A stretch of 20,839 nt of DNA, taken from assembly GCA_036961345.1 (NCBI GenBank), contig JBALVT010000063.1, positions 1-20,839 on the forward strand, in the 5' to 3' direction. Source of the stretch: JBALVT01 sp036961345. GTDB lineage: Bacteria > Pseudomonadota > Gammaproteobacteria > Pseudomonadales > Halieaceae. Under the pieces are notes generated by a model, which had not been told where the DNA came from, did not search any database, and saw only the letters and a list, made by a program, of their open reading frames with translations. Positions 8,149-15,744 of this stretch are shown here, piece by piece (position 1 is the first letter of the stretch; every line of letters starts with the position of its first letter). Both the position numbers and the translations under genes were made by a program.

Positions 8149-8765
8149 TCTTCATTGCGCAGGAACGCGCGGGTATCGAGCATTAACTCGCGCAGAGCCG
8201 GGTCTTCCGTGCTGGCTTGCAATAAAGCTTCTGTACTAATTTTTCCGGCGACATAATCGGCCAGGACGTCTAGCAGGACGGGTGTCATTTTAGGCTCACG
8301 CACCCAGCGCGGCGCGTTAATCAGATTGCCGCTTACCAGGTTTTCACTCTGGCTTAGCCAGTATCCGCCGCACTCGGACAGGCTGTAGTCGCCGATTCGG
8401 CCATAACTCACATTGGGAGTATTCGGATTGAACCCGGCAGGTATAATTTCCTGAATTTGGTGAAGCGCCAATACCCAGCGACTTTGCTCAGGGAACAGGG
8501 CCGGCTCTGGTCGGCAATAGTCTCCGGTTTTTAGCCAGATTCGAATACTTGATGAGAAGGTTTCGCCGCGCAGAATCTGGTCAACATTGAGATCTATTGA
8601 ATTCCCCTTGCCTTCGATAACTGTGCCGCTGACCACCAGGTCGGTTCGCTCCTGCACCTCGCTAAACGAACCTTCCCAGATGCACTCGCATTCTGCATCG
8701 GCGTTTTTACCTGCCAGCACTCCTGCGCACAAAAGAATAAATATAAAAGCGTATTTCCCGTGCAC
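8145..8765 (-). CDS. Small exported Cys-x-Cys protein, possibly TIMP/NTR-like OB fold
   Basis: Protein of 206 aa that I do not recognise as a named gene. The N terminus has a hydrophobic core (FIFILLCAGVLAG) and ends NADA, a good signal peptidase I site after residue 24. The mature protein would begin ECECIW. Cysteines lie at 26, 28, 84 and 132, enough for two disulfides. A Cys-x-Cys at the mature N terminus, then TDLVVSGTVIEG and a later VDQILRG strand, resembles the layout of TIMP/netrin-like domains; this is a weak pattern match. The start is GTG 8765, 8 bases after the hemB stop, with AGG about 8 bases upstream, so it is probably read with hemB. The stop overlaps that of the Nudix gene. 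No link to haem synthesis is evident from the protein itself. Confidence 0.75.
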   Translation of the reverse strand: MHGKYAFIFILLCAGVLAGKNADAECECIWEGSFSEVQERTDLVVSGTVIEGKGNSIDLNVDQILRGETFSSSIRIWLKTGDYCRPEPALFPEQSRWVLALHQIQEIIPAGFNPNTPNVSYGRIGDYSLSECGGYWLSQSENLVSGNLINAPRWVREPKMTPVLLDVLADYVAGKISTEALLQASTEDPALRELMLDTRAFLRNED

Positions 8766-8773
8766 AAAATTGC

Positions 8774-9781
8774 CTACTGTAGTGCTCGGGCAGCGTCGAT
8801 GGCAAAATACGTCAGGATGCCATCACAACCCGCCCGCTTAAAAGCCAGTAGCGATTCGAGCATAACGGGCTCTTTCTGCAGCCAACCGTTCTGGAAAGCC
8901 GCCATGTGCATCGCGTATTCACCGCTCACCTGATAAGCGAATGTGGGAGCCTTAAGTTCTTCTTTAACCCTGCGCACAATGTCCAGGTAGGGCATGCCGG
9001 GTTTTACCATGATCATATCGGCGCCCTCTGACAGGTCCAGGGCGCACTCATGCAGCGCTTCATCGCTATTTGCCGGGTCCATCTGATAGCTGGATTTATT
9101 GCCTCCTTTGATATTTCCAGAAGAGCCGACTGCGTCGCGAAAGGGGCCATAGTAAGATGATGCGTATTTTGCCGAATAGGCCATGATCAGGGTATTGAAA
9201 AAACTGCCTGCCTCCAGAGCGCTGCGAATTGCGCCTATTCGACCATCCATCATATCTGATGGAGCAATCACATCCGCGCCTGCGAGCGCATGTGATAGCG
9301 ATTGCTGTACCAATATTTCTGTCGTGACATCGTTCAGGACATAGCCCTTGTCATCAATGATTCCGTCCTGGCCATGGGTGGTAAATGGATCCAGAGCCAC
9401 GTCGGTGATAATTCCGAGCTCGGGCAGGGCGTCTTTAAGCGTGCGCACTGCACGCTGGACTAAACCATCGGCATTGTAGGCCTCTTCAGCCAAAAGGCTT
9501 TTGTGTTCAGCGCTAACAACGGGAAACAGGGCGATTGCCGGTATTCCGAGACTTAAAATATCCCGCCCCAGTTCTACCAGTAGATCAATACTTAATCTTT
9601 CTACGCCTGGCATGGAAGGAATGGCCTCGCGCGCTCCGCTGCCTTCGAGAACAAAAACGGGATAAATCAGGTCCGCCGGAGTTAACAGGTTCTGCCGTAC
9701 CAGGCGCCGGGAAAAAGTGCTGGCCCTCAGGCGTCGCATGCGAGTCTCGGGAAAGGCGCCTCGTTGAGTGTTGAAGGTCAT
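8774..9781 (-). CDS. hemB: Delta-aminolevulinic acid dehydratase (porphobilinogen synthase)
   Basis: Condenses two 5-aminolevulinate molecules to porphobilinogen, the second common step of tetrapyrrole synthesis in the cytoplasm; normally a homo-octamer. It is 335 aa with ATG at 9781, 4 bases after the hemL stop and with AAAGGA in front of it, so the longer upstream reading frame (to 9904) is not used. Schiff-base lysines are K205 (SAKYAS) and K260 (MVKPGMPY). The metal region reads DVALDPFTTHGQDG (127-140) without the zinc-binding cysteines of the E. coli enzyme, as in P. aeruginosa HemB, which uses Mg. An N-terminal arm with TRMRRLR precedes the barrel. The ribosome site lies within the hemL stop region, implying coupling to hemL. 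Confidence 0.97.
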   Translation of the reverse strand: MTFNTQRGAFPETRMRRLRASTFSRRLVRQNLLTPADLIYPVFVLEGSGAREAIPSMPGVERLSIDLLVELGRDILSLGIPAIALFPVVSAEHKSLLAEEAYNADGLVQRAVRTLKDALPELGIITDVALDPFTTHGQDGIIDDKGYVLNDVTTEILVQQSLSHALAGADVIAPSDMMDGRIGAIRSALEAGSFFNTLIMAYSAKYASSYYGPFRDAVGSSGNIKGGNKSSYQMDPANSDEALHECALDLSEGADMIMVKPGMPYLDIVRRVKEELKAPTFAYQVSGEYAMHMAAFQNGWLQKEPVMLESLLAFKRAGCDGILTYFAIDAARALQ

Positions 9782-9785
9782 CTGA

Positions 9786-11066
9786 TTATCCTTTTGCGAA
9801 AGCCGATTGTGCCGCTGCAATGGTTTCGGCAATATCTTCAGCACTATGGGCGCTGGACATGAAGCCTGCTTCATAGGAGGCCGGTGCCAGGTAAATGCCC
9901 GCATTCAACATGTCGTGAAAGAAGCGATTAAAACGATCCGTGTCGCAGGCCATAACCTGAGTGTAGTTGCTCACCTGCGCTTCCGTTGTAAAGAAACCAC
10001 CAAACATCGTACCGGCGTGATTGGTGGTGAAGGGCACACCTGCGGAATCTGCCGCAGCTTGTAGCCCGGTGCACAGCGCCGCCGTATTGTCGAACAGCGG
10101 TTCATAAAACCCCGGTTCGGATATGATATCCAACGTGGCGAGCCCCGCAGCCATCGCGATGGGATTACCGGACAAAGTGCCGGCTTGATAGACCGGACCC
10201 AGAGGAGCAATGTGTTCCATGATTTCGCGTTTGCCACCGAATGCGCCCACCGGCATGCCCCCCCCAATCACTTTGCCGAGGGTTGTGAGGTCAGCCTCCA
10301 CTGAGTAAAAGCCCTGCGCACCTTGTAAGCCAAAGCGAAAACCGGTCATGACCTCGTCGAGAATTAGAACAGCGCCGCTATTGTTGCAGACTTCCCGTAA
10401 GGTCTGAAGGAATCCTTCAGCAGGTGGAATACAGTTCATATTGCCGGCGACGGGCTCAACAATCACACAGGCGATCTTGTCGCCCATTTCGTCAAAGGCC
10501 GCTCTGACCCCTGCGCTATCGTTATAATTCAAGGTTATTGTGTGATCTGCCAGCGATGCGGGCACGCCGGGAGAGCTGGGCACGCCCATCGTCAAAGCAC
10601 CGGAGCCGGCTTTTACCAATAAGGAGTCGGAGTGACCGTGATAACAGCCTTCAAATTTCACAATCGCATCTCGACCTGTATAGCCGCGCGCCAGTCGAAT
10701 CGCGCTCATAGTGGCTTCCGTACCGGAGTTCACCATTCGCACCATATCCATTCCAGGCATGATTGCGCACAAACGTTCGGCCAGCTCAGTTTCCAGCTCG
10801 GTAGGTGCGCCAAAGCTCAATCCTTTTTCGCTTTGCCTGATAACCGCTTCGCGTACCGCCGGATGGTTGTGGCCCATTATCATTGGGCCCCAGGACAGTA
10901 CATAGTCAATATACCGCCTGCCCTGCGGGTCGTAAAAATATGCACCTTCGCTGCGCTCGATAAAAACGGGCGTACCACCTACCGCCTTAAAGGCGCGGAC
11001 GGGAGAGTTCACGCCGCCGGGAATATGTTTTTTGGCGCGCTCAAACAGTTGTTCTGAGTCGGTCAT
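9786..11066 (-). CDS. hemL: Glutamate-1-semialdehyde 2,1-aminomutase
   Basis: PLP enzyme that isomerises glutamate-1-semialdehyde to 5-aminolevulinate, the last step of the C5 route used by most proteobacteria. It is 426 aa, the normal family length. The N terminus MTDSEQLFERAKKHIPGGVNSPVRAF is typical. NSGTEAT (113-119) contacts PLP, LDEVMTGFR (236-244) carries the PLP-nitrogen Asp, and K265 in TTLGKVIGGGMPVGAFGG is the Schiff-base lysine. It precedes hemB by 4 bases, so substrate maker and user are co-translated. ATG 11066 is preceded by only a weak ribosome site (GGACCC). The 119-base gap from hemJ holds an inverted repeat at 11112-11138. Confidence 0.97.
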   Translation of the reverse strand: MTDSEQLFERAKKHIPGGVNSPVRAFKAVGGTPVFIERSEGAYFYDPQGRRYIDYVLSWGPMIMGHNHPAVREAVIRQSEKGLSFGAPTELETELAERLCAIMPGMDMVRMVNSGTEATMSAIRLARGYTGRDAIVKFEGCYHGHSDSLLVKAGSGALTMGVPSSPGVPASLADHTITLNYNDSAGVRAAFDEMGDKIACVIVEPVAGNMNCIPPAEGFLQTLREVCNNSGAVLILDEVMTGFRFGLQGAQGFYSVEADLTTLGKVIGGGMPVGAFGGKREIMEHIAPLGPVYQAGTLSGNPIAMAAGLATLDIISEPGFYEPLFDNTAALCTGLQAAADSAGVPFTTNHAGTMFGGFFTTEAQVSNYTQVMACDTDRFNRFFHDMLNAGIYLAPASYEAGFMSSAHSAEDIAETIAAAQSAFAKG

Positions 11067-11111
11067 TGGATTGGGTCCTGAGTGTTGAGAGGAGATTATC
11101 GTGCTTGGGAA

Positions 11112-11138
11112 GGAGAATATCCAGCGGCTGTCTTCTCC
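11112..11138 (-). repeat. Inverted repeat in the hemJ-hemL gap
   Basis: Perfect 6-base arms GGAGAA and TTCTCC are separated by 15 bases, which contain a further short CAG/CTG pairing. Transcribed on the minus strand it could form a hairpin in the hemL leader. There is no T-run after it, so it does not look like an intrinsic terminator. Confidence 0.4.
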
Positions 11139-11185
11139 CTGATCCAGTCCGTGATAGTTTTAGCGTTGCCCGCCCGGACGCACCG

Positions 11186-11605
11186 TCAAAACGGTTTTAG
11201 TACCGCCAGAATTACAATTGGGAACAGGAACAGAACCGGCACCTCATTGAAGAAGCGATAAAACACATGTGAGTGGGTATTTTCGTGCTGGTTGATGATG
11301 GTTACATATCTGCCGCACTGGAAGTGATACACAATTAAAAAAGCCACTCCGGCTAGTTTCAACCACAACCATTTGGCTTGCAGGTAGTACTCGAGGTTTT
11401 GCGTCATCATGGCAATCCCAAGCGCAATGGTGATCAACATGAATGGCGTGACAAAACGGTACAGTTTGCGCGCCATGATGGCCAGCTGTGTCTTGGTTTC
11501 GATATGCTCACTGGCGGCGTAATAGACAAAAATCCTCGGCAAGTAGAACAGGCCGGCAAACCAGCAGACAGCAAAAATAATGTGAAAGGCTTTAAGCCAG
11601 AGCAT
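11186..11605 (-). CDS. hemJ: Protoporphyrinogen IX oxidase, HemJ type
   Basis: Small inner-membrane protein (139 aa) of the HemJ/UPF0093 family, which oxidises protoporphyrinogen IX to protoporphyrin IX in bacteria lacking HemY. About four membrane helices are visible (about 4-24, 50-67, 78-95 and 120-138). Family motifs are WLKAFHIIFAVCWFAGLFYLPR, with H8 as the conserved haem-ligand-type histidine, the ARKLY segment near 45-49, and KWLWLKL (78-84) followed by YHFQCGRY (93-100). The ATG at 11605 is preceded by AAGGA at good spacing. It starts 22 bases after clcA, pointing to one transcript, and lies upstream of hemL and hemB, so early and late haem genes are grouped. Confidence 0.92.
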   Translation of the reverse strand: MLWLKAFHIIFAVCWFAGLFYLPRIFVYYAASEHIETKTQLAIMARKLYRFVTPFMLITIALGIAMMTQNLEYYLQAKWLWLKLAGVAFLIVYHFQCGRYVTIINQHENTHSHVFYRFFNEVPVLFLFPIVILAVLKPF

Positions 11606-11627
11606 GAAGAATCCTTAACGGGCTTGA

Positions 11628-13352
11628 TTACAATTTAGACAGAGAAAAATGCTCTACCGCCTCGCGGGTCACAATGCCCTGTAACACTGGTGTGCCACCT
11701 CGCTCTCGAGCGTAGACCCAAACTGCTTCTACGGTTTTTGCATGCATTGTATCAAGTGCCTGTCGCAAAGTAGCCTGAGCCGGTATGGCTGCAATTGTCC
11801 AGCGCCGAATATCTGCCTGCGTCAGGTCCAGATCATCGCTGTCGCTATTTTTCTCCGCCAGCCAATTCACCAGATCTGGCCCGCGAACCAGATAAAGAAC
11901 TTCGGTGTCGCGCTCAATCAGGCACCAGCCGGGTGTCGCTTTTGATAGTAAATCGGCGCGTGCAGGGTCCAGGTTTACTGAGACTTTGACCACGCTTACT
12001 TCAAGGCTAGAAGTGACCGCTGTGCGGTGTAGCAATTGGTTTATCGGATCGTCTGGGACCAGGCGCTGCAGTTGTTTTAACACCGTTTGATGTGCTGAAC
12101 GCTGGCGAAACCCGCCGGTATTGGTCAGGGTTGCGGCTACTATGGCAAGCAGGGCCGGCATGGCAATATGGACAGTGTTGGTAAGTTCCACCACCGCGAG
12201 AATGGCTGCCAGGGGGGCATTCAGGACCGCGCCCATGGAGGCCGCCATACCAATGACAATATAAAGTTCCGGCTTGGAGGCCAATTCGGGCATGGTTGCG
12301 TGTCCGAGATATCCCAATGCGCCGCCAATACAAGCGCCGATCAGTAGATTTGGGCCTATAATGCCTATGGGCATGCCGACACCACAGCTAAAACTGGTGG
12401 CGAGAATTTTACAAGCCGCAATGGTAATCAGCGCTACAGGGGCTATTTGGCCGAGTATGGCCAGGCGAAGTGTGTCATAACCCATACCTAATATTTCGGG
12501 CACATAAAGTGCCAGGCCACCGGTGAGCGCACCAGCCAGAGCGAAGCGAACCGCGATTGGCCAGTGGCCCAAGCGGGATGACAGGCTGCTGACTTTTATG
12601 AAACCGGCTACTGCCATGCCGCAACAGATACCCAGCAAAATTATGTAGGGAATCTCCCACAGCGAGCTTAACGCTACCTCTGAGTGGCTGAATACGGTGA
12701 GCCCGGTGTTCAGGTTGATGCTAATAGCGGAGGCGGTGACTGCCGCAAGGATGACCGGTATGAAACCCACCACGGAATATTCCATCATGATAACTTCCAT
12801 CGCGAAGATTACCCCCGCGAGTGGTGTGTGAAATGCCGCGGAGATTCCACCAGCAGTGCCGCAGGCGATGAGAATTCTCAGGCTGTTGTTAGGCAGCTGC
12901 AGCCCCTGACCGAGAAGGCTGTTAACGGCGCCGCCCAGATGTACGCCCGGGCCCTCGCGTCCACCCGATTGTCCGGTTGTGATTGCCAGTATTCCGCCGA
13001 CAAACTGCACCAGGGCATTGCGCAGCGGCAGAACGCTGTAGTGCGAGTGCATGCGACTGATCACATGAACTATGCCGGTTTCTCTATCCTCGGGTTTAAT
13101 TAGGGAAAAGCCCAGCCCCAATAGCAGTGCGCCGCCGGCAGGCAGTGCAAAGATCTGCCAGCGAGGAAGTGTCTCAAACCCTTCTGCTCCGTGGCCTACG
13201 CCCCATAAGAGCGCCAATTGATTGATTGCTAATTCAAATGCCAATACCACAAGCCCAGATGCCATGCCGCCGATGACACCGAGCAATGCATAGGACAAAA
13301 TTGACTGATAATCACCCAGCGTTCTGCGGTATTTGTGGAACAGCTTTCGCAC
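11628..13352 (-). CDS. clcA: CLC-family chloride channel/antiporter with C-terminal CBS-like region
   Basis: Inner-membrane protein of 574 aa. The CLC membrane core spans about 1-425. The gating-glutamate motif GREGP is at 131-135 (E133). The first anion motif, GSGIP in E. coli ClcA, reads ETGIV (91-95). The third motif region is GMPIGIIGP (326-334), with Ile where ClcA has Phe. At the internal proton glutamate (E203 in E. coli ClcA) this protein appears to have V187 in FAMEVIM. Residues 445-574 form a cytoplasmic tail in which the last 60 (PAQATLRQALDTM to QGIVTREAVEHF) look like one CBS motif and the earlier part a diverged one. The start is GTG 13352, the only candidate after an in-frame upstream stop, without a clear ribosome site. 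Transport mode (channel or proton antiport) cannot be settled by eye. The symbol reflects family only. Confidence 0.9.
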   Translation of the reverse strand: MRKLFHKYRRTLGDYQSILSYALLGVIGGMASGLVVLAFELAINQLALLWGVGHGAEGFETLPRWQIFALPAGGALLLGLGFSLIKPEDRETGIVHVISRMHSHYSVLPLRNALVQFVGGILAITTGQSGGREGPGVHLGGAVNSLLGQGLQLPNNSLRILIACGTAGGISAAFHTPLAGVIFAMEVIMMEYSVVGFIPVILAAVTASAISINLNTGLTVFSHSEVALSSLWEIPYIILLGICCGMAVAGFIKVSSLSSRLGHWPIAVRFALAGALTGGLALYVPEILGMGYDTLRLAILGQIAPVALITIAACKILATSFSCGVGMPIGIIGPNLLIGACIGGALGYLGHATMPELASKPELYIVIGMAASMGAVLNAPLAAILAVVELTNTVHIAMPALLAIVAATLTNTGGFRQRSAHQTVLKQLQRLVPDDPINQLLHRTAVTSSLEVSVVKVSVNLDPARADLLSKATPGWCLIERDTEVLYLVRGPDLVNWLAEKNSDSDDLDLTQADIRRWTIAAIPAQATLRQALDTMHAKTVEAVWVYARERGGTPVLQGIVTREAVEHFSLSKL

Positions 13353-13353
13353 A

Positions 13354-13381
13354 GAAAGTCCGTAGTATTTGTCGAAAGTCC
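13354..13381. repeat. 8-base direct repeat in the clcA/argC divergent region
   Basis: GAAAGTCC occurs at 13354-13361 and again at 13374-13381, a 20-base period or about two helical turns. It lies just upstream of the clcA GTG, in the 124-base region between divergent clcA and argC. Candidate operator half-sites; could be chance. Confidence 0.35.
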
Positions 13382-13414
13382 AATATTACCAGTTATCTGA
13401 GGTGATATTGCTTT

Positions 13415-13420
13415 TATACT
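13415..13420 (+). promoter_or_regulatory. Candidate -10 box (TATACT) of argC
   Basis: TATACT matches the -10 consensus at 5 of 6 positions and would give an argC leader of about 50 bases. No good -35 lies 16-18 bases upstream (TTATCT or GTTATC), so a helper factor may be required. No ArgR box was recognised. Confidence 0.45.
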
Positions 13421-13476
13421 ATCCGACCGCCGATAAAAACGGTTGGGTGTTTTGTGTTACGTAAGAGGTTGGGTTA

Positions 13477-14508
13477 ATGGTTAAGGTTGGCATTGTCGGG
13501 GGTACAGGATACACGGGGGTGGAACTGTTGCGCTTGTTGGCGCAACACGAGCAGGCCGAAGTGGTTACTATTACTTCGCGAGCTGAGTCCGGTCGCCGGG
13601 TTGATGACCTGTATCCCAATCTGCGCGGCCATTATGATCTGGCGTTTAGCGAGCCGGATGTTAAAACACTGGTGGCCTGTGACGTGGTCTTTTTTGCGAC
13701 CCCTCACAATGTTGCAATGAACCTCGTGCCAGAGTTGTTAGCCGGTGGAGCGCGTATCGTAGATTTGTCGGCCGATTATCGTATCCGGGATGCTGAACTT
13801 TGGTCGCAGTGGTATGGCGAGCCTCATGCCAGCCCGGAGCTTTTGAGTAGCGCAGTGTATGGCCTGCCGGAGGTAAACCGGGAATCTATAGCCAGTGCAC
13901 AGCTGGTGGCTTGCCCTGGTTGTTACCCTACCTCGGTGCAATTGGGTTTTCTTCCCCTGCTTTCGAACGGATTGATCGATAGTGCGCATCTCATTGCCAG
14001 CTCGGCTTCAGGGGTAAGTGGAGCCGGTCGGCAGGCCAAGATAGATAATCTGTTGAGTGAGGCCAGTGACAGTTTCAAGGCTTATGCCGTCGGTGGACAT
14101 CGACACTTGCCGGAAATCGAACAGGGTTTGTCAGATATGGCGCAAGAAGCTGCTTCGGTGACATTTGTTCCGCATCTGCTGCCGATCATCAGAGGGATTC
14201 ACTCCACACTTTATGGCAGGCTGCGTGACAAGAATGTTGATTTGCAGGGGCTATATGAGTCGTTTTATGCGGATGAGCCGTTTGTTGACGTATTGCCAGC
14301 AGGCCAGTTCCCGCAGACCAGGACTGTGAAAGGTGCGAATCGTTGCCAGATCGCTGTATCAGTGCCTCAGGGGCGTGACACGGTAGTCGTTATGTCGGTT
14401 ATTGATAATTTGGTTAAAGGGGCATCGGGTCAGGCGGTCCAGAACATGAATATTATGCTTGGATTGCCCGAGACTATGGGGCTTGGCGCAGTGGGGTTAA
14501 TGCCCTAG
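13477..14508 (+). CDS. argC: N-acetyl-gamma-glutamyl-phosphate reductase
   Basis: Third enzyme of arginine synthesis: NADPH-dependent reduction of N-acetylglutamyl phosphate to the semialdehyde, in the cytoplasm. It is 343 aa, type 1 length. The dinucleotide-binding start is VGIVGGTGYTGVELLRLL (residues 4-21). The catalytic cysteine is C149 in the family signature ACPGCYPTS. SSASGVSGAGRQAK (175-188) and the histidine-containing VPHLLPIIRGIHST are conserved substrate-site segments. ATG 13477 has AAGAGG 8 bases upstream. It is followed after 12 bases by the membrane coiled-coil gene and then the bactofilin gene, so the three may share a transcript although the functions are unrelated. Confidence 0.96.
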   Translation: MVKVGIVGGTGYTGVELLRLLAQHEQAEVVTITSRAESGRRVDDLYPNLRGHYDLAFSEPDVKTLVACDVVFFATPHNVAMNLVPELLAGGARIVDLSADYRIRDAELWSQWYGEPHASPELLSSAVYGLPEVNRESIASAQLVACPGCYPTSVQLGFLPLLSNGLIDSAHLIASSASGVSGAGRQAKIDNLLSEASDSFKAYAVGGHRHLPEIEQGLSDMAQEAASVTFVPHLLPIIRGIHSTLYGRLRDKNVDLQGLYESFYADEPFVDVLPAGQFPQTRTVKGANRCQIAVSVPQGRDTVVVMSVIDNLVKGASGQAVQNMNIMLGLPETMGLGAVGLMP

Positions 14509-14520
14509 AGGCACTATCTA

Positions 14521-15267
14521 ATGTCGCAGCCCCGTTATCAAACAGTTGTTAAACGTCACCATGTCAGGCGTCGAGAGATCCAGGTTGTGGTCGCGGCGGT
14601 GTTAATGGCAGTGTTACTGGCGATGGGCTTTTATTTAGGTCAGCGTGCTGCCTATAGCGGGATGGGCATAGACCCTAAAAAATATCGCGACATGCAACTG
14701 GCACAGCCGGCAACTGATCAAAAATTTGAGCTTATGGAGAGCGAGCTCGATATTAGTGGCACGCGTAGCGAGGTTGATCGTGTTGCGCTGGAAATGGTTC
14801 GCCAGGAGCTCGCCGCGCAAAAAGAACAAATCCTGAAGCTTGAAGAAAGTCTGCGATTCTATCGTAGCCTGATGGCGCCAGATGATATTGCCAAAGGCCT
14901 GACTCTGCGGCCTATAGAGTTGATAGCCACTGGCACAGACAATCGATTTGCCTATCGAATTGTCGCTCAACAGGAGGCTCGAAAGCACGGCTTGCTTAAA
15001 GGCTCACTGTCTGTGAAGGTGGCGGGAGTGGTGGAGGGTCAACCCCTCCAGATCTCACTTGCGGAGCTCAGTGAGGCTGTTGAGGATGAGAATATTGCTT
15101 TGAGATTCCGCTATTTTCAGGCCATAGAGGGTGAGTTAGTACTTCCTCACAATTTTGAGCCAAAGGCTATCTCGATAGTGGCGCGAGCCACTTCACCGAA
15201 AAAAGTGGAAATTAATCAAGAGTTCCCCTGGTCAGTACAAGAGAGGTTTAGCTATGTTGGGAAGTAA
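14521..15267 (+). CDS. Membrane-anchored coiled-coil protein of unknown function (DUF6776-like)
   Basis: Protein of 248 aa. A basic cytoplasmic N terminus (KRHHVRRRE) is followed by one strong membrane helix at about 20-38, then a charged helical region at about 67-117 with heptad-like hydrophobic spacing (VALEMVRQELAAQKEQILKLEESLRFYRSLM), and a beta-rich C-terminal part (125-248). The topology is N-in with the bulk periplasmic. It resembles the family I know as DUF6776, but I cannot verify that. It overlaps the bactofilin gene by 14 bases, which implies coupled translation. The pairing suggests a membrane partner for the bactofilin, though its bulk would face the periplasm and bactofilin the cytoplasm, so contact would have to be through the short N terminus. 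No enzyme motif is seen. Confidence 0.82.
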   Translation: MSQPRYQTVVKRHHVRRREIQVVVAAVLMAVLLAMGFYLGQRAAYSGMGIDPKKYRDMQLAQPATDQKFELMESELDISGTRSEVDRVALEMVRQELAAQKEQILKLEESLRFYRSLMAPDDIAKGLTLRPIELIATGTDNRFAYRIVAQQEARKHGLLKGSLSVKVAGVVEGQPLQISLAELSEAVEDENIALRFRYFQAIEGELVLPHNFEPKAISIVARATSPKKVEINQEFPWSVQERFSYVGK

Positions 15268-15727
15268 AAAAGGTGGTGTTGGTGTTTCGGGGGGTACTAC
15301 GCTGGTCTCCAGGGATACCGTCATTGTTGGGGATATCCATTTTAGCGGAAACCTTGACGTAGAAGGCCTTGTTCAAGGCAATATCGTTGCGACACCCGAC
15401 AAAGATGCCTGTGTGAGAGTCGTTGACAAAGGCCGGGTTGAGGGCGATATCAGTGCCCCGTCGGTGGTGGTCAATGGCTCCATTGAAGGGGATGTACATT
15501 CCAGTCGCCATCTGGAACTGGCCTCCAAGGCGCAGGTTCAGGGGAACGTCTTTTATTCAATGGTAGAAATGGCCGTCGGATCTCAGGTCAACGGCAGTTT
15601 GCAGCACGTGGTTGCGCCAGCGGAGAACACGGCGAAACCCAAGGCAAAGGAACAGGCCGTGAGCGTTTCTGAAGAGGGCGGCCTGGCGTTTGGCAAACGC
15701 GTTTCCAGCGACCCTGGCAAAAGTTGA
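15254..15727 (+). CDS. Bactofilin (polymer-forming cytoskeletal protein)
   Basis: Bactofilin family protein of 157 aa. The core (about 20-118) shows the repeating beta-helix pattern of the family, with rungs such as DTVIVGDIHFSGNLDVEGLVQGNI and SVVVNGSIEGDV. It ends in a disordered, Lys/Ala-rich tail (120-157). Bactofilins self-assemble without nucleotide into filaments at the inner membrane and recruit cell-wall enzymes, often M23 peptidases. The N-terminal tail (about 1-19, with KK and Gly) is short, as in membrane-targeted bactofilins. ATG 15254 lies inside the end of the upstream coiled-coil gene and is preceded by AGAGAGG. An M23 peptidase and anmK lie about 1-2 kb downstream on the other strand. 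The erpA promoter -35 overlaps its stop codon. Confidence 0.93.
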   Translation: MLGSKKGGVGVSGGTTLVSRDTVIVGDIHFSGNLDVEGLVQGNIVATPDKDACVRVVDKGRVEGDISAPSVVVNGSIEGDVHSSRHLELASKAQVQGNVFYSMVEMAVGSQVNGSLQHVVAPAENTAKPKAKEQAVSVSEEGGLAFGKRVSSDPGKS

Positions 15728-15744
15728 CTAATTTAGTCGGATTT
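15720..15744 (+). promoter_or_regulatory. Probable IscR type 1 operator upstream of erpA
   Basis: The perfect inverted repeat GACTAA-T-TTAGTC (15726-15738) fits the core GACTRWWWYAGTC of the E. coli IscR type 1 site. Including flanks, 22 of 25 positions agree with the consensus as I remember it; mismatches are at positions 2, 22 and 24. Type 1 sites are bound by the [2Fe-2S] form of IscR, which represses iscR and erpA in E. coli. The site covers the -35 of the erpA promoter, as expected for a repressor operator. No iscR gene is in the window. Confidence 0.75.

Noticed and set aside
9782..9904. A 41-residue N-terminal extension of hemB in the same frame
   Set aside because: It lies inside hemL and has no family similarity. 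ATG 9781 has a good ribosome site and gives the standard HemB start.
13382..13476. Search for an ArgR box before argC
   Set aside because: No TGAAT/ATTCA-type inverted repeat is present in the region.
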